The translations under genes were made by a program, and so were the position numbers. This document shows, piece after piece, positions 25,301-50,647 of a stretch of DNA of 64,000 nt. Every line of letters starts with the position of its first letter. The first letter of the stretch is position 1. The notes beneath the pieces were generated by a model. That model saw nothing but the letters and a program-made list of their open reading frames with translations. It had not been told where the DNA came from and made no database searches. Source of the stretch: Zingiber officinale (lineage: Eukaryota > Streptophyta > Magnoliopsida > Zingiberales > Zingiberaceae); assembly GCF_018446385.1 (NCBI RefSeq), contig NW_024589877.1, positions 1 through 64,000 of the forward strand, written 5' to 3'.

Positions 25301-26351
25301 CATAGTAGCGGTATGGCCCTATGGACGTCTTTCTGACAGACCCATACCTGGGCATGGTCCTTCTGACAGACCCATACCTGGGCATGGTCGAAAGCAGGTG
25401 ATTGCTTTGATTGGCGCGCCCAGGCTCCTTCGAGAGGTCTATATAAGGTCTCCATTTCTTCACCGGGAGGAGGCAAGTCTTCATTCTGCAGCCACCTTCT
25501 TCCTCTATTTCCTCGCCTAACTTGAGCGTCGGAGGGCCGTCGCCGGGACACCCCCCGGCTCGGTTTTGTTGCAGGTTCACCGGAGCACTCGAGGATCCAG
25601 CAAGAAGCGCCACACCCCCAGCTTCCGTTGACTCCTGGTTCGGACAGGATCAGTCTAAAAACTGCAACAAAGCTTTATATCATTGGCAATATGTATGGAT
25701 GGATGTTTTTCTTTGTTAAAAAAAATGAGGATTCATTGTGCTTTTAACTAATTCATCACGTAGAATGTAACTCAAATATGTAAGTGAGCCTTCTGGATGT
25801 AATGAGTGGTTTGTTTATTCAATTGGATTTTCATCAACTTTAATAAGAAATAACATCTCTGAATACATGGAGAGCCAGGTCAATTAATAGTTATAAATTA
25901 TTTTACTTTTTTGCTCTTTACATTATAACTTGTTGAATTTTGTTTTCAGTGGAATTGTTAAGGGAAAAATTCGAAAGATTGATACTGGAGGATTGATGAA
26001 CTTCTATGTCTAATATGCATTACTTTAATTAATTTTGATCTTTCTCATTTATTTTCATCTTACCATTGTTTCACCTTTTGAATTTTACTTGCAAGCATGT
26101 GCTACAACTGGTGTTAGTGTTAAAATTAGTGTTTGAACATTCTTTTGCAGAACCTTAGTTATCAGGAAGCCTTCAGACCATGGATCCCACCTCTGTTGGA
26201 CCATATAGTCATAGATCCATTCGAGGATGAAATGGTGCTCCCACTTCAAATTGATCTTTCGGGAAGAAAAGAAGTTCAAACTGGTGAAGAAAGGATGATC
26301 AACAATGCTAACACCACCAAGGAGGAAGAAGGAAAAATGATAGAAATTTAA
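10384..26351 (+). CDS. uncharacterised plant protein, 4 exons, 382 aa, split by a 14-kb intron
   Basis: Exons are 10384-11022, 11146-11374, 12016-12095 and 26151-26351, all with GT-AG borders. They total 1149 nt, exactly 382 codons plus stop, which supports the model. I do not recognise a named family. The N-terminal third is basic and Arg-rich; about residues 160-205 form an acidic Glu-rich stretch; the C-terminal half looks folded: LLSLLSKPFDQKEYENL, then a charged segment, DLLLRGFFFWLKNLSYQEAF, RPWIPPLLDHIVIDP, and a polar tail. The motif RGFFFWLKNL spans the exon 3-4 junction, so the huge intron must be removed for the conserved-looking part to form. The coding frame is clean although a Gypsy element sits in the intron. 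No targeting signal is obvious; the basic and acidic tracts would fit a nuclear protein, but that is inference. Confidence 0.82.
12440..13330 (-). mobile_element. decayed Ty1/Copia fragment
   Basis: The minus-strand reading at about 12980-12850 resembles the linker between integrase and reverse transcriptase in Ale/Retrofit-type Copia polyproteins (a DLPIALQKG-like motif followed by VSHPLPCYL). The surrounding sequence has the same flavour. No LTRs or TSDs were found and many breaks are present, so it is an old partial copy. The ends are approximate. Confidence 0.4.
14893..14897. repeat. target-site duplication, left copy (GTCTA)
   Basis: Five bases directly before the 5' LTR, repeated exactly at 25653-25657 after the 3' LTR. 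This fixes both ends of the Gypsy insertion. Confidence 0.9.
14898..15628 (+). repeat. 5' LTR of the Tat-lineage element (731 bp)
   Basis: Begins TGATCCGG and ends GGACAGGATCA. It holds a TATA box (TATATAA, 15416-15422) and, inside, a short direct repeat around CTTCTGACAGACCCATACCTG at about 15309-15363 that is also present in the other LTR. It is about 33 bp longer than its partner. Confidence 0.93.
15629..15650 (+). other. primer-binding site of the Gypsy element
   Basis: The sequence ATTTGGCGTCGTCTGTGGGA directly follows the 5' LTR. A TGGCGCCGTCTGTGGG-like stretch is the usual tRNA primer site of Tat-lineage plant elements; which tRNA is not certain from sequence alone. Confidence 0.7.
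15674..17140 (+). mobile_element. gag region of the Tat-lineage fossil
   Basis: A capsid-type retrotransposon gag domain is recognisable (for example SGSAQRWFRRLPDG and the AYIQRFNTVAMDIP-like part) in about 16080-16520. A basic, Arg/Ser-rich tail follows. It is a broken copy. Confidence 0.85.
17141..19370 (+). mobile_element. protease, reverse transcriptase and RNase H regions of the Tat-lineage fossil
   Basis: An aspartic protease signature (FVDTGSSVN) lies near 17200-17235. The RT catalytic motif YVDDILIKS is near 18244, with FLGYIVTERGIEANPSK downstream, and the RNase H region follows to about 19370. The order PR-RT-RH is that of Ty3/Gypsy. Several breaks are present. Confidence 0.85.
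19600..20623 (+). mobile_element. integrase region of the Tat-lineage fossil
   Basis: The zinc-binding part (an H...H...C..C pattern, HQGSCGGHPG to CLSCQKY) is at about 19640-19755. The core start FDQWGMDIVGPFP is near 19813, and the C-terminal chromatin/DNA-binding part reads to the stop near 20623. Broken copy. Confidence 0.85.
21141..21790. repeat. 122-bp dimeric tandem repeat inside the Gypsy element
   Basis: The phrase GAGCTCCGACGTTAAAG recurs at 21147, 21269, 21391, 21513 and 21635, and in altered form at 21757, always 122 bp apart. Each unit is made of two related halves of about 61 bp: both carry a GTTAAAGATCGAGAG core and then a CTATAAA-type motif. About five full units and a partial one are present, differing at few positions. 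Tandem repeats in the 3' untranslated zone are known for Tat/Ogre elements. Confidence 0.93.
22154..24299 (-). mobile_element. antisense ORF region (putative gypsy-type transposon domain) of the Tat element
   Basis: Read on the minus strand, opposite to gag-pol. The first part (about 24299-23620) has the Transposase_28-like character of plant 'putative gypsy type transposon' proteins (WYLTMESRF start, FFLDQFQGGLRFPTHPF and FRIPLGQLVPNSFRLL-like motifs). Donor-like GTAAGG follows, and further parts to about 22154 include a Lys/Glu/Arg-rich segment that looks coiled-coil. Antisense extra ORFs, some spliced, are known in this branch. Broken or needing splicing; I did not assemble it. Confidence 0.7.
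24938..24954 (+). other. purine tract before the 3' LTR
   Basis: A GAAGGGAAG purine run ends just before TGATCCGG of the 3' LTR, where plus-strand priming is expected. It lies within a small inverted repeat, CTTGAAGGGAAGTCAAG. Confidence 0.5.
24955..25652 (+). repeat. 3' LTR of the Tat-lineage element (698 bp)
   Basis: Same start (TGATCCGG) and end (GGACAGGATCA) as the 5' LTR, about 98% identical by eye, and followed by the second TSD copy GTCTA. Confidence 0.93.
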
Positions 26352-27229
26352 GCCAAAATATATGGAAAATGGTGATACATATACATATCTATATTGTACA
26401 TAAAACTAGATGCCGGCTTTCCTTGGTCTCATAACTTTTTGCCAAGTTTTTTGTATGCGTGCTGGCTAAACACTCACTTGTAAAGCAGGATCCTTAGCTG
26501 AATGAATATTAAAAGAACAACTTCTGTAAATTATATTTACTATTGTAGTTTAGAGGTATTTCTTATATAGTTCTTCAATTTCACATTTGACTTTCCATTC
26601 ACTAATTTGAGTTTGTAAACAACTAAGGATAAAGCAAAACAAAATTTTCTTTGCTTTAATATCTTTACTTTGAAACTTTTTTTCCCTTGTTTTCTCAATT
26701 TAATTTTATTTCAGTCAAATTTAAAATGCTAGAAGTTTTATGTAGAAGGTGCACATTGTTTGGGTTGCATATATGGGCATTGAGTTTTTTTCATTCATCC
26801 TCTAATAGTGGTTGAGCATCATATTCGTGTGGCATAGTGTTGGGATTCATTTGAATATCTTGAGGGGTGAATTTGATAAAAAATTCATAAAAATTAATAA
26901 AATGACTTTTAGATTACAACACATTGACTTTCGACATTATTTTTAAAAATAATTTAAATATTTTAAAATTTTCTTTTTAATATATGAAATGCATACAATT
27001 CAATAAAACATTAAACTTTTTTGTTGTTGCCGATCCCACTAATCATGAGTACCAACGACTCTAACGAAATCAAACACAACACCAACAGCAACACATCACC
27101 AACAAGCGGCTCCATCCGCGGGTCCACCTCCAACAGCCATCCCTGAATCCCGCCGACAATCCCGCCGTCGGCAGGATCCCATTGTTACTGATATATCAGT
27201 ACATAAAAAAATAATAAATAATTAAATTT

Positions 27230-27600
27230 TCCTAATGTAGAGATAATGCTGCATAAATAAATATATAACCTATGAAAAAATGGATTAATCCGACCAATCT
27301 TCTTGCACAATGGAAAGAGCCACTGGCGGGAAAGTGCTCTTCTTGATCTGTGTATGGCACTCCAGCAGAGGTTAGACATCTAGGCCGTGAGGGAGATGCC
27401 GGGTGCGCCTTCACAGCACCAGCGCTGTCATTCCGAATTGCAGGGAGGCTCTCTTCAACAGCAACATCGTCGGCGAGGCAACCAGAGCAGGCCTCCCAGC
27501 CCTCGCCACCCTTATCCTTGTACCAAACATTAGCCACCTGAACAGGCCTCCCAGCCCTCGCCACCCTTATCCTTGTACCAAACATTAGCCACCTGAACCC
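27230..27600 (-). pseudogene. possible decayed coding fragment, MYB-like at best
   Basis: A minus-strand open stretch contains GVPYTDQEEHF, reminiscent of the GVPWTEEEH start of plant single-repeat (SHAQKYF-class) MYB domains. A frame-shifted LF-x-KKIGR-like continuation follows, where LFLLGLxKxGxGDW would be expected. The tryptophan is Tyr here and the rest is not alignable by eye. It may be chance similarity; I would not name a gene. Confidence 0.22.
27488..27597. repeat. 55-bp perfect tandem duplication
   Basis: Two identical 55-bp copies (27488-27542 and 27543-27597), beginning CAGGCCTCCCAGCCCTCG. Because 55 is not a multiple of three, it would shift any frame running through it, which fits a non-coding or decayed segment. 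Confidence 0.88.
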
Positions 27601-28325
27601 TGACCATCATACACCAATGACAACCGAGCTCAACCCGCGGCCGTGTTTGGCTCCGACGATTAATTCAACACTGAAATCGCTCCCTGCTAAGCCGGCCGAT
27701 CCCAAGTACTGGTAGTTGGGATAATCAGTACTGGTAGTTGGATTCCAAGTACTGATATTAAAATATATTTTAATATTTTAACAAATTAAAATATATTGAT
27801 ATTTAACTTATTGGAATAGCTGTGGGTAAACATCAGTACTGGTAGTTGTTTAATGAAGAGGTAAGAGATAATCATTGTTCCAAACGTACAAAATAAAAAA
27901 TAAAAAAACAAATCAAATCATTTAACTACTTAGAATTTGTATTTCAAAGAATTAAGCTTAATTCAAAAATGGTTTATAACCAACTGAAAAAGATCAATAT
28001 CATGGCGACATAGAGCAAAATATTGAAGGAAAATATCCCTACAAAATTTCTTTTAGTATAGGTTTATTGTCTAATTATTGTTCAAATAAATAGGTATTCT
28101 TGTAATTTACGTCATTCCTTGAGATTTACTTGACAATTATCTTCTATTAACTCCACCAGCGGAATGAACAACACAAGGCAAAAATTAATTAAAATTTTTT
28201 TTCATTAATTAAGAAGAGCCACAATATTGCTCACAATTGCACAATGAAGTAATGATATCTCTAGGAGTAGACAAAAAAAAAAAAGTATATTCTACTGTAG
28301 AACCATCTAATGCTTGTTGGGAGTA

Positions 28326-43988
<15,663 letters not shown>

Positions 43989-44618
43989 TCTCGATCGGAG
44001 AGATAGAGAACGAGGAGCTAAAACTCGAGTGTTGGAATGGATATCGCGATAAGAGGAATGTAGAGGCAGCGGCTCCCTCGATTTTGTTTTTCTTAATTAC
44101 GATAAATAATTAGTTCCATTTCTCATAAAATATTTAATAGAATTTTTATGTATTAAAAAATAAATGATATATAACATATAAAAGGTTGATACCTACATAT
44201 TTTAGGCCACACATTTTATACCATCTTTAAAAAAAATCACTTTAATTTTTTTATTTAATACTATAACTCAAAGTTTAAATAAAAATAAATAAATAAATAA
44301 AAACATATGATAGAAATAAAACCCACAACGTGAGATCCACAGCATATATACCCAATTGTTATTCTGGGCGGCGTGGACAATGCTCACAGCGTTGGTATAT
44401 ATATATATATATTATTTTTATTCTATTTTACTCTTTAAAATATATATTTGAAATTGTAGACATTTTTATTTCATAGGCATGAAATTGTAAAGGATAAAAT
44501 TTAAAAGATCACTTCACTATATTTCTTATATCAAATATAACCTTTTAATAATAATTTAAAAAGTTCAAATTTATTAAAAATATTATATATGAAGAGTATT
44601 TTTAATAATTAATATAAA
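43989..44618. promoter_or_regulatory. upstream region of LeuRS and AT-rich spacer
   Basis: The first 100 bp next to the LeuRS ATG are GC-richer and probably contain its 5' UTR and core promoter, read leftward. Beyond about 44100 the DNA is AT-rich with a short (AT)n run at about 44397-44412. No TATA box could be assigned with confidence. Confidence 0.4.
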
Positions 44619-44686
44619 ACAGTTTAAATTAATCTTACGAAATATATATATATATATATATATATCGTAAGATTAATTTAAACTGT
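44619..44686. repeat. 68-bp near-perfect palindrome
   Basis: The left arm 44619-44640 (ACAGTTTAAATTAATCTTAC plus GA) is the exact reverse complement of 44665-44686. The 24-bp centre is (AT)n and so is itself self-complementary. The whole can form a cruciform or hairpin. It could be a fold-back MITE core or a replication-born palindrome; no target-site duplication was found. Confidence 0.88.
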
Positions 44687-45059
44687 ATATATATTATCTC
44701 CCATAAATTTTATCAATTTCCTGAAAATTGAGATTTTCTTTTTCCAAAAAAAAACAACTCAAATTGACTGGTTTTGTATATACTTCAATTCAAAGACGGT
44801 GACTTAGGGAATATCCAATTCAAGATTTGTAAACAAAATGTTAAGTATTGAAAAAAAAAAAAACTCATATTTACCCAACTGCATACCCCCTCTACTTCCT
44901 CCATTTTTTTCTCTTTTCTTCTCTTCTCTACCGAAGTTTGCAACCCCTTTCTCCTCCTCCTCTTCTTCTTCTCTTCTCTTCTCCAACAGCAACAAGCAAC
45001 AAGCAACAAGCAACAAACAACAAGTTTCTCCTTCCTTGCTATCTTGCTTATCGGTGATA

Positions 45060-45700
45060 ACATCGGAGCTCTTTTGAGTTTATCGGAGCTCGCCGGACCA
45101 CTAGCTAAGAGGGGAAAGCGAAACCCTAATTACTGCCCTGTTTTCTAATCAAGCACAGCAGCCTTCGAAGTTAGCTGTGGCCTTCGCCAGAGCTTGCCGA
45201 GACAAACGATGAAAAGAAAAAAGGTTTCTTCTCCCCTTATTATTCTAGCAGTCGTCCTCTCTGTTTTTAGCCTTCCCCAACTAACATTATCGTGTTTCTT
45301 CTCCTCCAACTGCCAAGAGCAGCAACCCTAGTTGTTGTCTTTTGTTTCTCCAATAGCAACCCTAGTTGCTATCCTTTTCTTGGCAACACCGCCGGAGTTC
45401 GTCGGAGCTCGCTGGAGCTAGCTAAGATGGTCAGCGGCGAAGGAAAAACAACCCTAGTTGTTGTCCTCTTTTTCCAACAACCACAGTAACTCATAGAAGG
45501 TATATTTTATGCTTCGTGTTAATTGATGTGTAGTTAGGAGGGCTATCTAAATTAGAACAAAGGTTTCATTTAGGAATGCGAAGTCGTACGAGCTAGCAAG
45601 ATCAAAATAATTTGTTGATTTCAAATCATAGACAATATTTAGATTTTAGGTCATTGTTCTTATTAGATAGTGCTTTAATTATCTGAGTTATGTTTAGTAT
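45060..45700. other. repeat-derived DNA, unclassified
   Basis: GC-richer than its surroundings, with repeated phrases around CGGAGCTCGCCGG / CGTCGGAGCTCGCTGG and several CCCTAGTTG(T/C)TGTC copies, preceded by a pyrimidine-rich tract (44890-44985) and AACAAGC repeats. The texture is that of an LTR or untranslated leader rather than a gene. No coding frame supported. Confidence 0.35.
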
Positions 45701-45761
45701 TATGTTTGTAGACCCGAGCTCGAGTGGAGCACGGTGACCTGCCGACACTCGAAGATTTTGT

Positions 45762-45762
<1 letters not shown>

Positions 45763-45793
<31 letters not shown>
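45763..45793. repeat. (AT)n microsatellite
   Basis: Pure alternating AT run of about 30 bp. Confidence 0.9.
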
Positions 45794-45797
<4 letters not shown>

Positions 45798-46660
45798 TAA
45801 AATGATATTACAAGTAGCGAAATGTGTTAAAATAATAAAATCATGGAGGGTAAATAATTGATATTATTTCTGGTTCACATGTGAGTTTATATTGAGATTA
45901 ATATGGGAAGGGTTGTTTTAAAAATTAAATAAATATTTTGAATTACTTTTCTGTTAATATCTGTCTTTTTTTATTTGCTTGACCTTTTATACTCTATGCT
46001 TTTGATATTATATCTGTTGATAGTTGTAACTTTTTATATGTGAACCCTAGGATGATAAATTAAAAGACTTAATACGAAAATGTTAACTTGATTTACCATT
46101 TTATATGAAAAGAGAATAATTACGATAAATGGATAAAATGGAATACTTAAAGTGAAATAAGAAAGATGGTAAATGCAGAATATTAAAAAGTGAAGACCAT
46201 GAGTCTATCTTTATACCAGAACTTTATATTGGAGCACTGGACCGCCCACATGTTATTGTGGTAGCGCGGCGGCCCGCGGTCTAGAGTACCTAACTGTACA
46301 CCCGAGGCGTGGTGGCATGATATAGCCCTCGGTTAGTGTTTATTATGTCTTCCACCGGTGAGGGCTGATAGCCCGTACGTCAGGTGACGTATGCGATAGA
46401 CTTATACTCTGAGGAGGCTTTTAGTCTATCCATGTGATATTACACTCTGATGATATTGACTCCAGTGAATGATTCACTTTTTAGTTGATTTATCATATTT
46501 AGACCATTGATATACATGTTGATATTACCATGATAACTTGTATACCGATTGATTAAATAATAAGATTGGAGAATTGATTTTAATTGATGATGATAAGGTG
46601 AAGATCCTAAACTCTAATATAAAAATATTACCTGATTATAGATAACGATAACCGAAGATG

Positions 46661-46663
<3 letters not shown>

Positions 46664-46730
<67 letters not shown>
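46664..46730. repeat. (AT)n microsatellite, about 66 bp
   Basis: The longest pure AT run in the window; likely to vary in length between individuals and prone to sequencing error. Confidence 0.95.
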
Positions 46731-46733
<3 letters not shown>

Positions 46734-47086
46734 AGAGAACTTTAAGAATAATCTAAAGTTGTAATAAAAGATTGTGATTTACTTTACTTCTTTGACTTCT
46801 TAAACAAGATTAAATTCATGCACATTTTTCTTGAGTATCCACTTAGTCATTTGGCTAACTTTCTATATTCCTTGGCCTCCAGTTTTGTAGACACAGAGAT
46901 CCTTTTGATATTAGAGTTGGTCCCGACTTTACATAGAGTTGCTCAAAGATCTCGACGTATTGATTCCTGGTTTGTTTTACTTTTGTTTCGTTGTATTTAC
47001 ATTTTGTAATTCTATTTCAGATGTCGTCTATCTGTATAATTTTGTGGTCTAAAAACTATGATATATATAAATTGATAATTTTTTTG

Positions 47087-47561
47087 ATCTTTCCTCTTAT
47101 AAACTCATGATCTTTCCCATGTGTTTTCAATATGGGACTATGTTTGTAATCTTGCAACCCCAACAATCCCCCCCTTAAACAAAGGACCATAGGCTTCCCA
47201 CGTCCGATCCTCGACCCACCAGGTCTTCCTGCCCCTCGGTCCACCCGACCTACTAGGACTTCATTGCCTAATCGCAACTAGGACTTCCTGCCTGGTTAAT
47301 ATTGTACCCACATGGCTCAATCAGACCATAGCTCTTGTGCACAGTTGGCGGTTAAACTCCTAATTGTTGGATCGAAAAGAATTTAGATATCTCCACAATG
47401 GTATGATATTGTCCACTTTGGGCCTAAGCCCTCATGGTTTTGCTCTTGGGCTCTACCCAAAATGTCTCATGCCAATGGAGATATCTTTTCTCTTATAAAC
47501 CCATGATCTTTCCCATGTGTTTTCAATATGGGACTATGTTTGCAACCTTGCAACCCCAACA
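47087..47561 (+). mobile_element. TRIM-like short LTR element, 5' truncated
   Basis: A 197-bp unit at 47365-47561 starts TGTTGGATCG and ends CCCCAACA, an LTR-like pair of ends. Its last 79 bp or so recur at 47087-47165 (CTTATAAACTCATGATCTTT to CCCCAACA). The 199-bp middle starts with a C-rich tract and has no coding frame. This fits a terminal-repeat retrotransposon in miniature whose left repeat has lost its 5' part. It sits inside the LTR-derived segment. Fossil. Confidence 0.55.
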
Positions 47562-47582
47562 CTATACCCCCGGGGCGTGACA

Positions 47583-48419
47583 CAAAAACTAAATAAAAAA
47601 GTTTGAACCGGTGAATTGGATAAAAAAATTTGAGATGTTTCATTGAGTGTTTATAATATTGATGTGACATATTAAAGTGATAAAAAAAAGTCATTTAAAG
47701 TTCAACAATTGGAGATGCCTTTATTAGAAGTTTGTCAGAAGTTTGTAAAACTAAAAAGTTGTCAGAAGTTTGTAAAACTAAAAAAGTTGAATAAAAAGCT
47801 TTAACTATGGTAGAGGTGAGGTTTGAAGTTTGTAATGAAAACTCAAATTTACTCTTTTATCTCGAAATTCATATAATATATATGAAGTCATGCAACTTAT
47901 GCTATGAATTGGATTACAAAGAAATTCATTTAAAGCTCTAATCATTAGAAATATTTCAATAAGTTTTTATAATATTGATGTGTTGTATTAAGGACATCCA
48001 AACTCTTTTATTTTATCTTTCCTATGTGTCACCAAATATTAAGAATCTAGGTTTTAAATTTCGAACCCAGCTTTCATAATCTCTTTCATCCTTTTTTGTG
48101 GGGCCACATAAAAATCCCAAAAACCTTCAAACCATTGGAGATGTTGTGAGATCATTAAAAAAACGACAAGAAAGAGACTTCCAAATTAACATATTTGTTT
48201 GATACGAGATGTTAAGGGAGGACTCAGGTATGACGTAGAAGTTAGAGTCAGGGTGACATGGCTATCAAGGTTAAGGGGAGGTGGCAGCCAGCATATCTCT
48301 CCATGAGGTGTTGTTATTCGCCCAACGCTAAGGCCTTTGGTATGAGGATAGTTGGCCTATGAGTTGGTCGAACTTAGAGAACCTCGCGCCCCATTCTCGT
48401 ATTGAGACATCTATCATAT
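47583..48419. other. AT-rich and repeat-derived spacer
   Basis: Includes a short tandem repeat at about 47728-47790 (TTGTCAGAAGTTTGTAAAAC, twice) and a GC-richer piece at about 48205-48400 of unknown origin that looks like a fragment of another LTR. No gene supported. Confidence 0.4.
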
Positions 48420-49271
48420 TGTTGATCTCTTGCGGCCGGCAAGAAGAGGGTGAATTGCCTTGCAAATGGAAAACAAATACCTTTCTCGATCTTATAGCTT
48501 GATTAAAATACTTGTACAAAAGAATTAAGAAACTAATTAAAAAGAAAGTAGAGGTAGATCTTTTGCTTGGTTTGCAATAAGAGGATTGCTAATCTAAGAC
48601 AATTAAAGCTCACTAAAATTCTCCTTTGGTCAGAGTAGTTTCTTACAACATTGAAAGCTCACAAACAAAGTAGTAGAATAGGAAGAGAATCGTTTACAAG
48701 TGTTTTGTTTAGCTACTGGGATTAGAGCTATATTTATAGCACTGTTCCGGGAGCCTGAAAGAGTTTCGGGCACTTGAGTGTGGATAAAATTTTATCCATG
48801 ACACAACGGATTGTGACAATGTGGCAAATGATAGATTTTGTGGTCCGGGCACCCGAACCGAGCTGATCCAGCCTAGACCAGGGCGCAAGCTCGGGGTGCC
48901 CGGATTAGAGTCAACAGAAATGCTGACTTTTACGTCCAAGCTCTTGCTCCGTCTCCATTCGCTTAGGTGATTTCGGCCATCTGGAATAGAGCTCAACCGA
49001 ACCCATTTTCTAGCCTTCTCGAGCAACCTTCTGCTCCGGCTTCTCGTCCCTCAGAAATGGCGTGCGCCTCCTTCTCGTCGCCAGCGTACTCTTCTACAGC
49101 GCCTCGTCTCTCGAATGCACCGAACCCGTCGACTCTCTCTTGTGTCATCCTTCTCACTAGTTGCATCTTTCGCTCGACTTTCTGTGCTCCTAAGTTCATG
49201 CACACTTAGACACAAGACATCAAAAGACAAGAGGACCTAACATGACTTGGTTGACCACATCAAAACTACCA
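48420..49271 (-). repeat. Copia (Sirevirus-like) LTR, minus orientation
   Basis: On the minus strand it reads TGGTAGTTTTGATGTGGTCA at one end and finishes CAAGAGATCAACA, after a GAATTGCC/CACCCTCTTCTTGCC stretch typical of Sirevirus-type LTR 3' ends. A TATA box (TATAAATATAG, minus) lies near 48735. The ends are my best estimate; no clear TSD was found. DNA to its right reads like the 3' untranslated part of the same element. Confidence 0.5.
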
Positions 49272-50647
49272 CGGGGTACTTATAATCTATCTGTTTTTGA
49301 TGTGAGCAACGCAAGTTAAGTTAGGGTAAACAAAAAATAAAAAATAGGAAAATAGCAAGTAAAATTTTTACCATTAAAAAAATGTGCAAAAATCAAGATG
49401 TTACCCTCCCCTAGACTTAACTTCTATTTCTCCCTCTTTAATCATATTAAAAATAAGGGTATGCAATGAAAGTAACTTGAAATAAATTTAAAATAAAGGC
49501 TAAGGGATAAAAATATAGTTCCTAGTATCCAGAAAAATCAATAAGTTTAAATTTTAAAAATCTGGATTTTTTACTATTTATAAATAATTTTTGGAAAAAA
49601 ATAATTTTAGAATTATGTTAAATTGTTCAAAAATTTTATATTTTTTTTTTACAAAAAGTAAGCAGATATTTCCAAAGCTGTGATAAAATTTTCATAAAAT
49701 TATGGATTTGATTTAAATAATAATAATTTATCTTCGACAAAAAGTTAAATTTTTCAAAAAAATATTTAAAAATAATCTCTAGGCTCAAAAAAATCTTGAA
49801 ACATTTTCTGAAAATGTAATACAGCGAGTATTTCTACATAAAAATTATTTTTCAAAGATTGAATGAAAATCAAATTTTTAATATTTAAACTATGATTTTT
49901 TAGAAAAAAATCATAGAAAAATAATATAATGGTAAAAAAAACTCGAAAATTCTTTTTCGATCGATAACATGATAAGAGTTCACAGAAAAATGAAGTTTGC
50001 AAAAATTACTTTGAGAATTATTTTTAAATTGAAAAATGTAATTTTTTTTATTAGAAATTTTATAAAAAATAATTTAACAGTCAGAAAATTTTGAAAATTT
50101 TTTTATAGATAAGTGATGAAATTCTTTTTATGAGAAAAATTAAATTCTAATCACTTTCTCATAGAAATCATGCAAAGTAATTTATTTAGTTAATTTTAAG
50201 TAATTAATAAAAATTAAATCAATTAAAAGTAGAATATGCATCAAAATTTAATTTAAGCATGATTTTGGAACTCAATATAGGTTTCTATCAACTAACTGGA
50301 TTAACCAAGAATTTTTTAAAAATATATTTTTTTGATAATTTTCTAATTTGGCCCTTATGGTATCTAAATTATCACTTTAATCTTTGATACTTTTTGAAAT
50401 TTGAAATAGCAATATTAGAACACGAAGAATTCTTTAGATTCTCTATTTTCTTTGATGCTTTTTCATATTCTATTTGAATCGGTAAAAGTTTGCATATTCA
50501 AATAATTCTTTCTCATTCAGTTTTTACTTGAAGTTGGTGCAACAAGACTCGAGTTCCTCGATATATTTTTTATTTTTCTTAAACTCTGCTAATCCAAGAC
50601 CAAGTCTTGGTACCTTCCTCTAGTTTTTTGTTTCATTGATAAATGAC
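49272..50647 (-). other. AT-rich repeat-derived DNA without coding signal
   Basis: The first 200 bp hold a C-rich tract (CCTCCCCTAGACTTAAC) that, on the minus strand, resembles the purine-rich zone ahead of a 3' LTR. The rest is very AT-rich. It probably belongs to the element whose LTR is at 48420-49271, up to an unclear junction with the + element that begins near 50.65 kb. Confidence 0.35.

Larger units (their letters stand above)
14898..25652 (+). mobile_element. Ty3/Gypsy Tat-lineage LTR retrotransposon, full-length but broken
   Basis: A 10,755-bp element with both LTRs, flanked by the 5-bp direct repeat GTCTA (14893-14897 and 25653-25657). In order it holds the 5' LTR, primer-binding site, gag, protease, RT-RNase H, integrase, a tandem-repeat zone, a minus-strand extra ORF region, a purine tract and the 3' LTR. 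The order and the antisense ORF fit the Tat/Retand branch. The coding part is interrupted roughly ten times, so it is a fossil. By eye the LTRs differ at about 11 of roughly 700 aligned bases (1.6%) plus one length difference. At an assumed 1.3e-8 substitutions per site per year this suggests about 0.6 million years. Codon and GC content (GC-rich, frequent GCCGAGCGG) contrast sharply with the AT-rich host intron. Confidence 0.93.
12096..26150 (+). other. 14,055-bp intron 3 hosting nested retroelement fossils
   Basis: The donor GTTAAG follows codon AAG at 12095 and the acceptor TTTTGCAG ends at 26150. Apart from the Gypsy element (14898-25652) and a decayed Copia stretch, the remaining host sequence (about 12.1-12.4, 13.4-14.9 and 25.66-26.15 kb) is ordinary AT-rich intron with T-runs near 14540. 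Removing the Gypsy element and one TSD copy would leave about 3.3 kb. Confidence 0.8.
26352..28325. other. intergenic region between two converging genes
   Basis: The + gene ends at 26351 and the LeuRS gene ends at 28326 on the - strand, so both 3' ends face this region. A GC-rich patch (about 27030-27720) stands out against AT-rich flanks. The phrase CAGTACTGGTAGTTG recurs at about 27698, 27728 and 27835. No intact gene is supported. Confidence 0.5.
45701..47582 (+). mobile_element. probable LTR-derived segment (Gypsy-like), start not found
   Basis: Contains GACCCGAGCTCGAGTGGAGC, a GC-rich block at about 46230-46400, and ends CCCCGGGGCGTGACA near 47582, a terminus typical of plant Gypsy LTRs whose starts read TGTCACGCCCC. 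The matching start was not located, so it may be a truncated solo LTR. It is interrupted by a TRIM-like element and two AT microsatellites. Fossil; family uncertain. Confidence 0.35.

Noticed and set aside
25948-26013. An exon-like piece after TTTTCAG in the big intron.
   Set aside because: It lacks a usable donor and runs into a stop; the exon 3 to exon 4 joint at 26151 is in frame without it.
44785-45077. Overlapping open frames on both strands.
   Set aside because: They come from a CTTCTTCCT pyrimidine tract and AACAAGC repeats; there is no codon bias or domain.
48709-49209. Open frames on both strands with Ser/Arg-rich products.
   Set aside because: They fall inside a Copia-like LTR with its own TATA box; GC-rich LTR sequence explains them.
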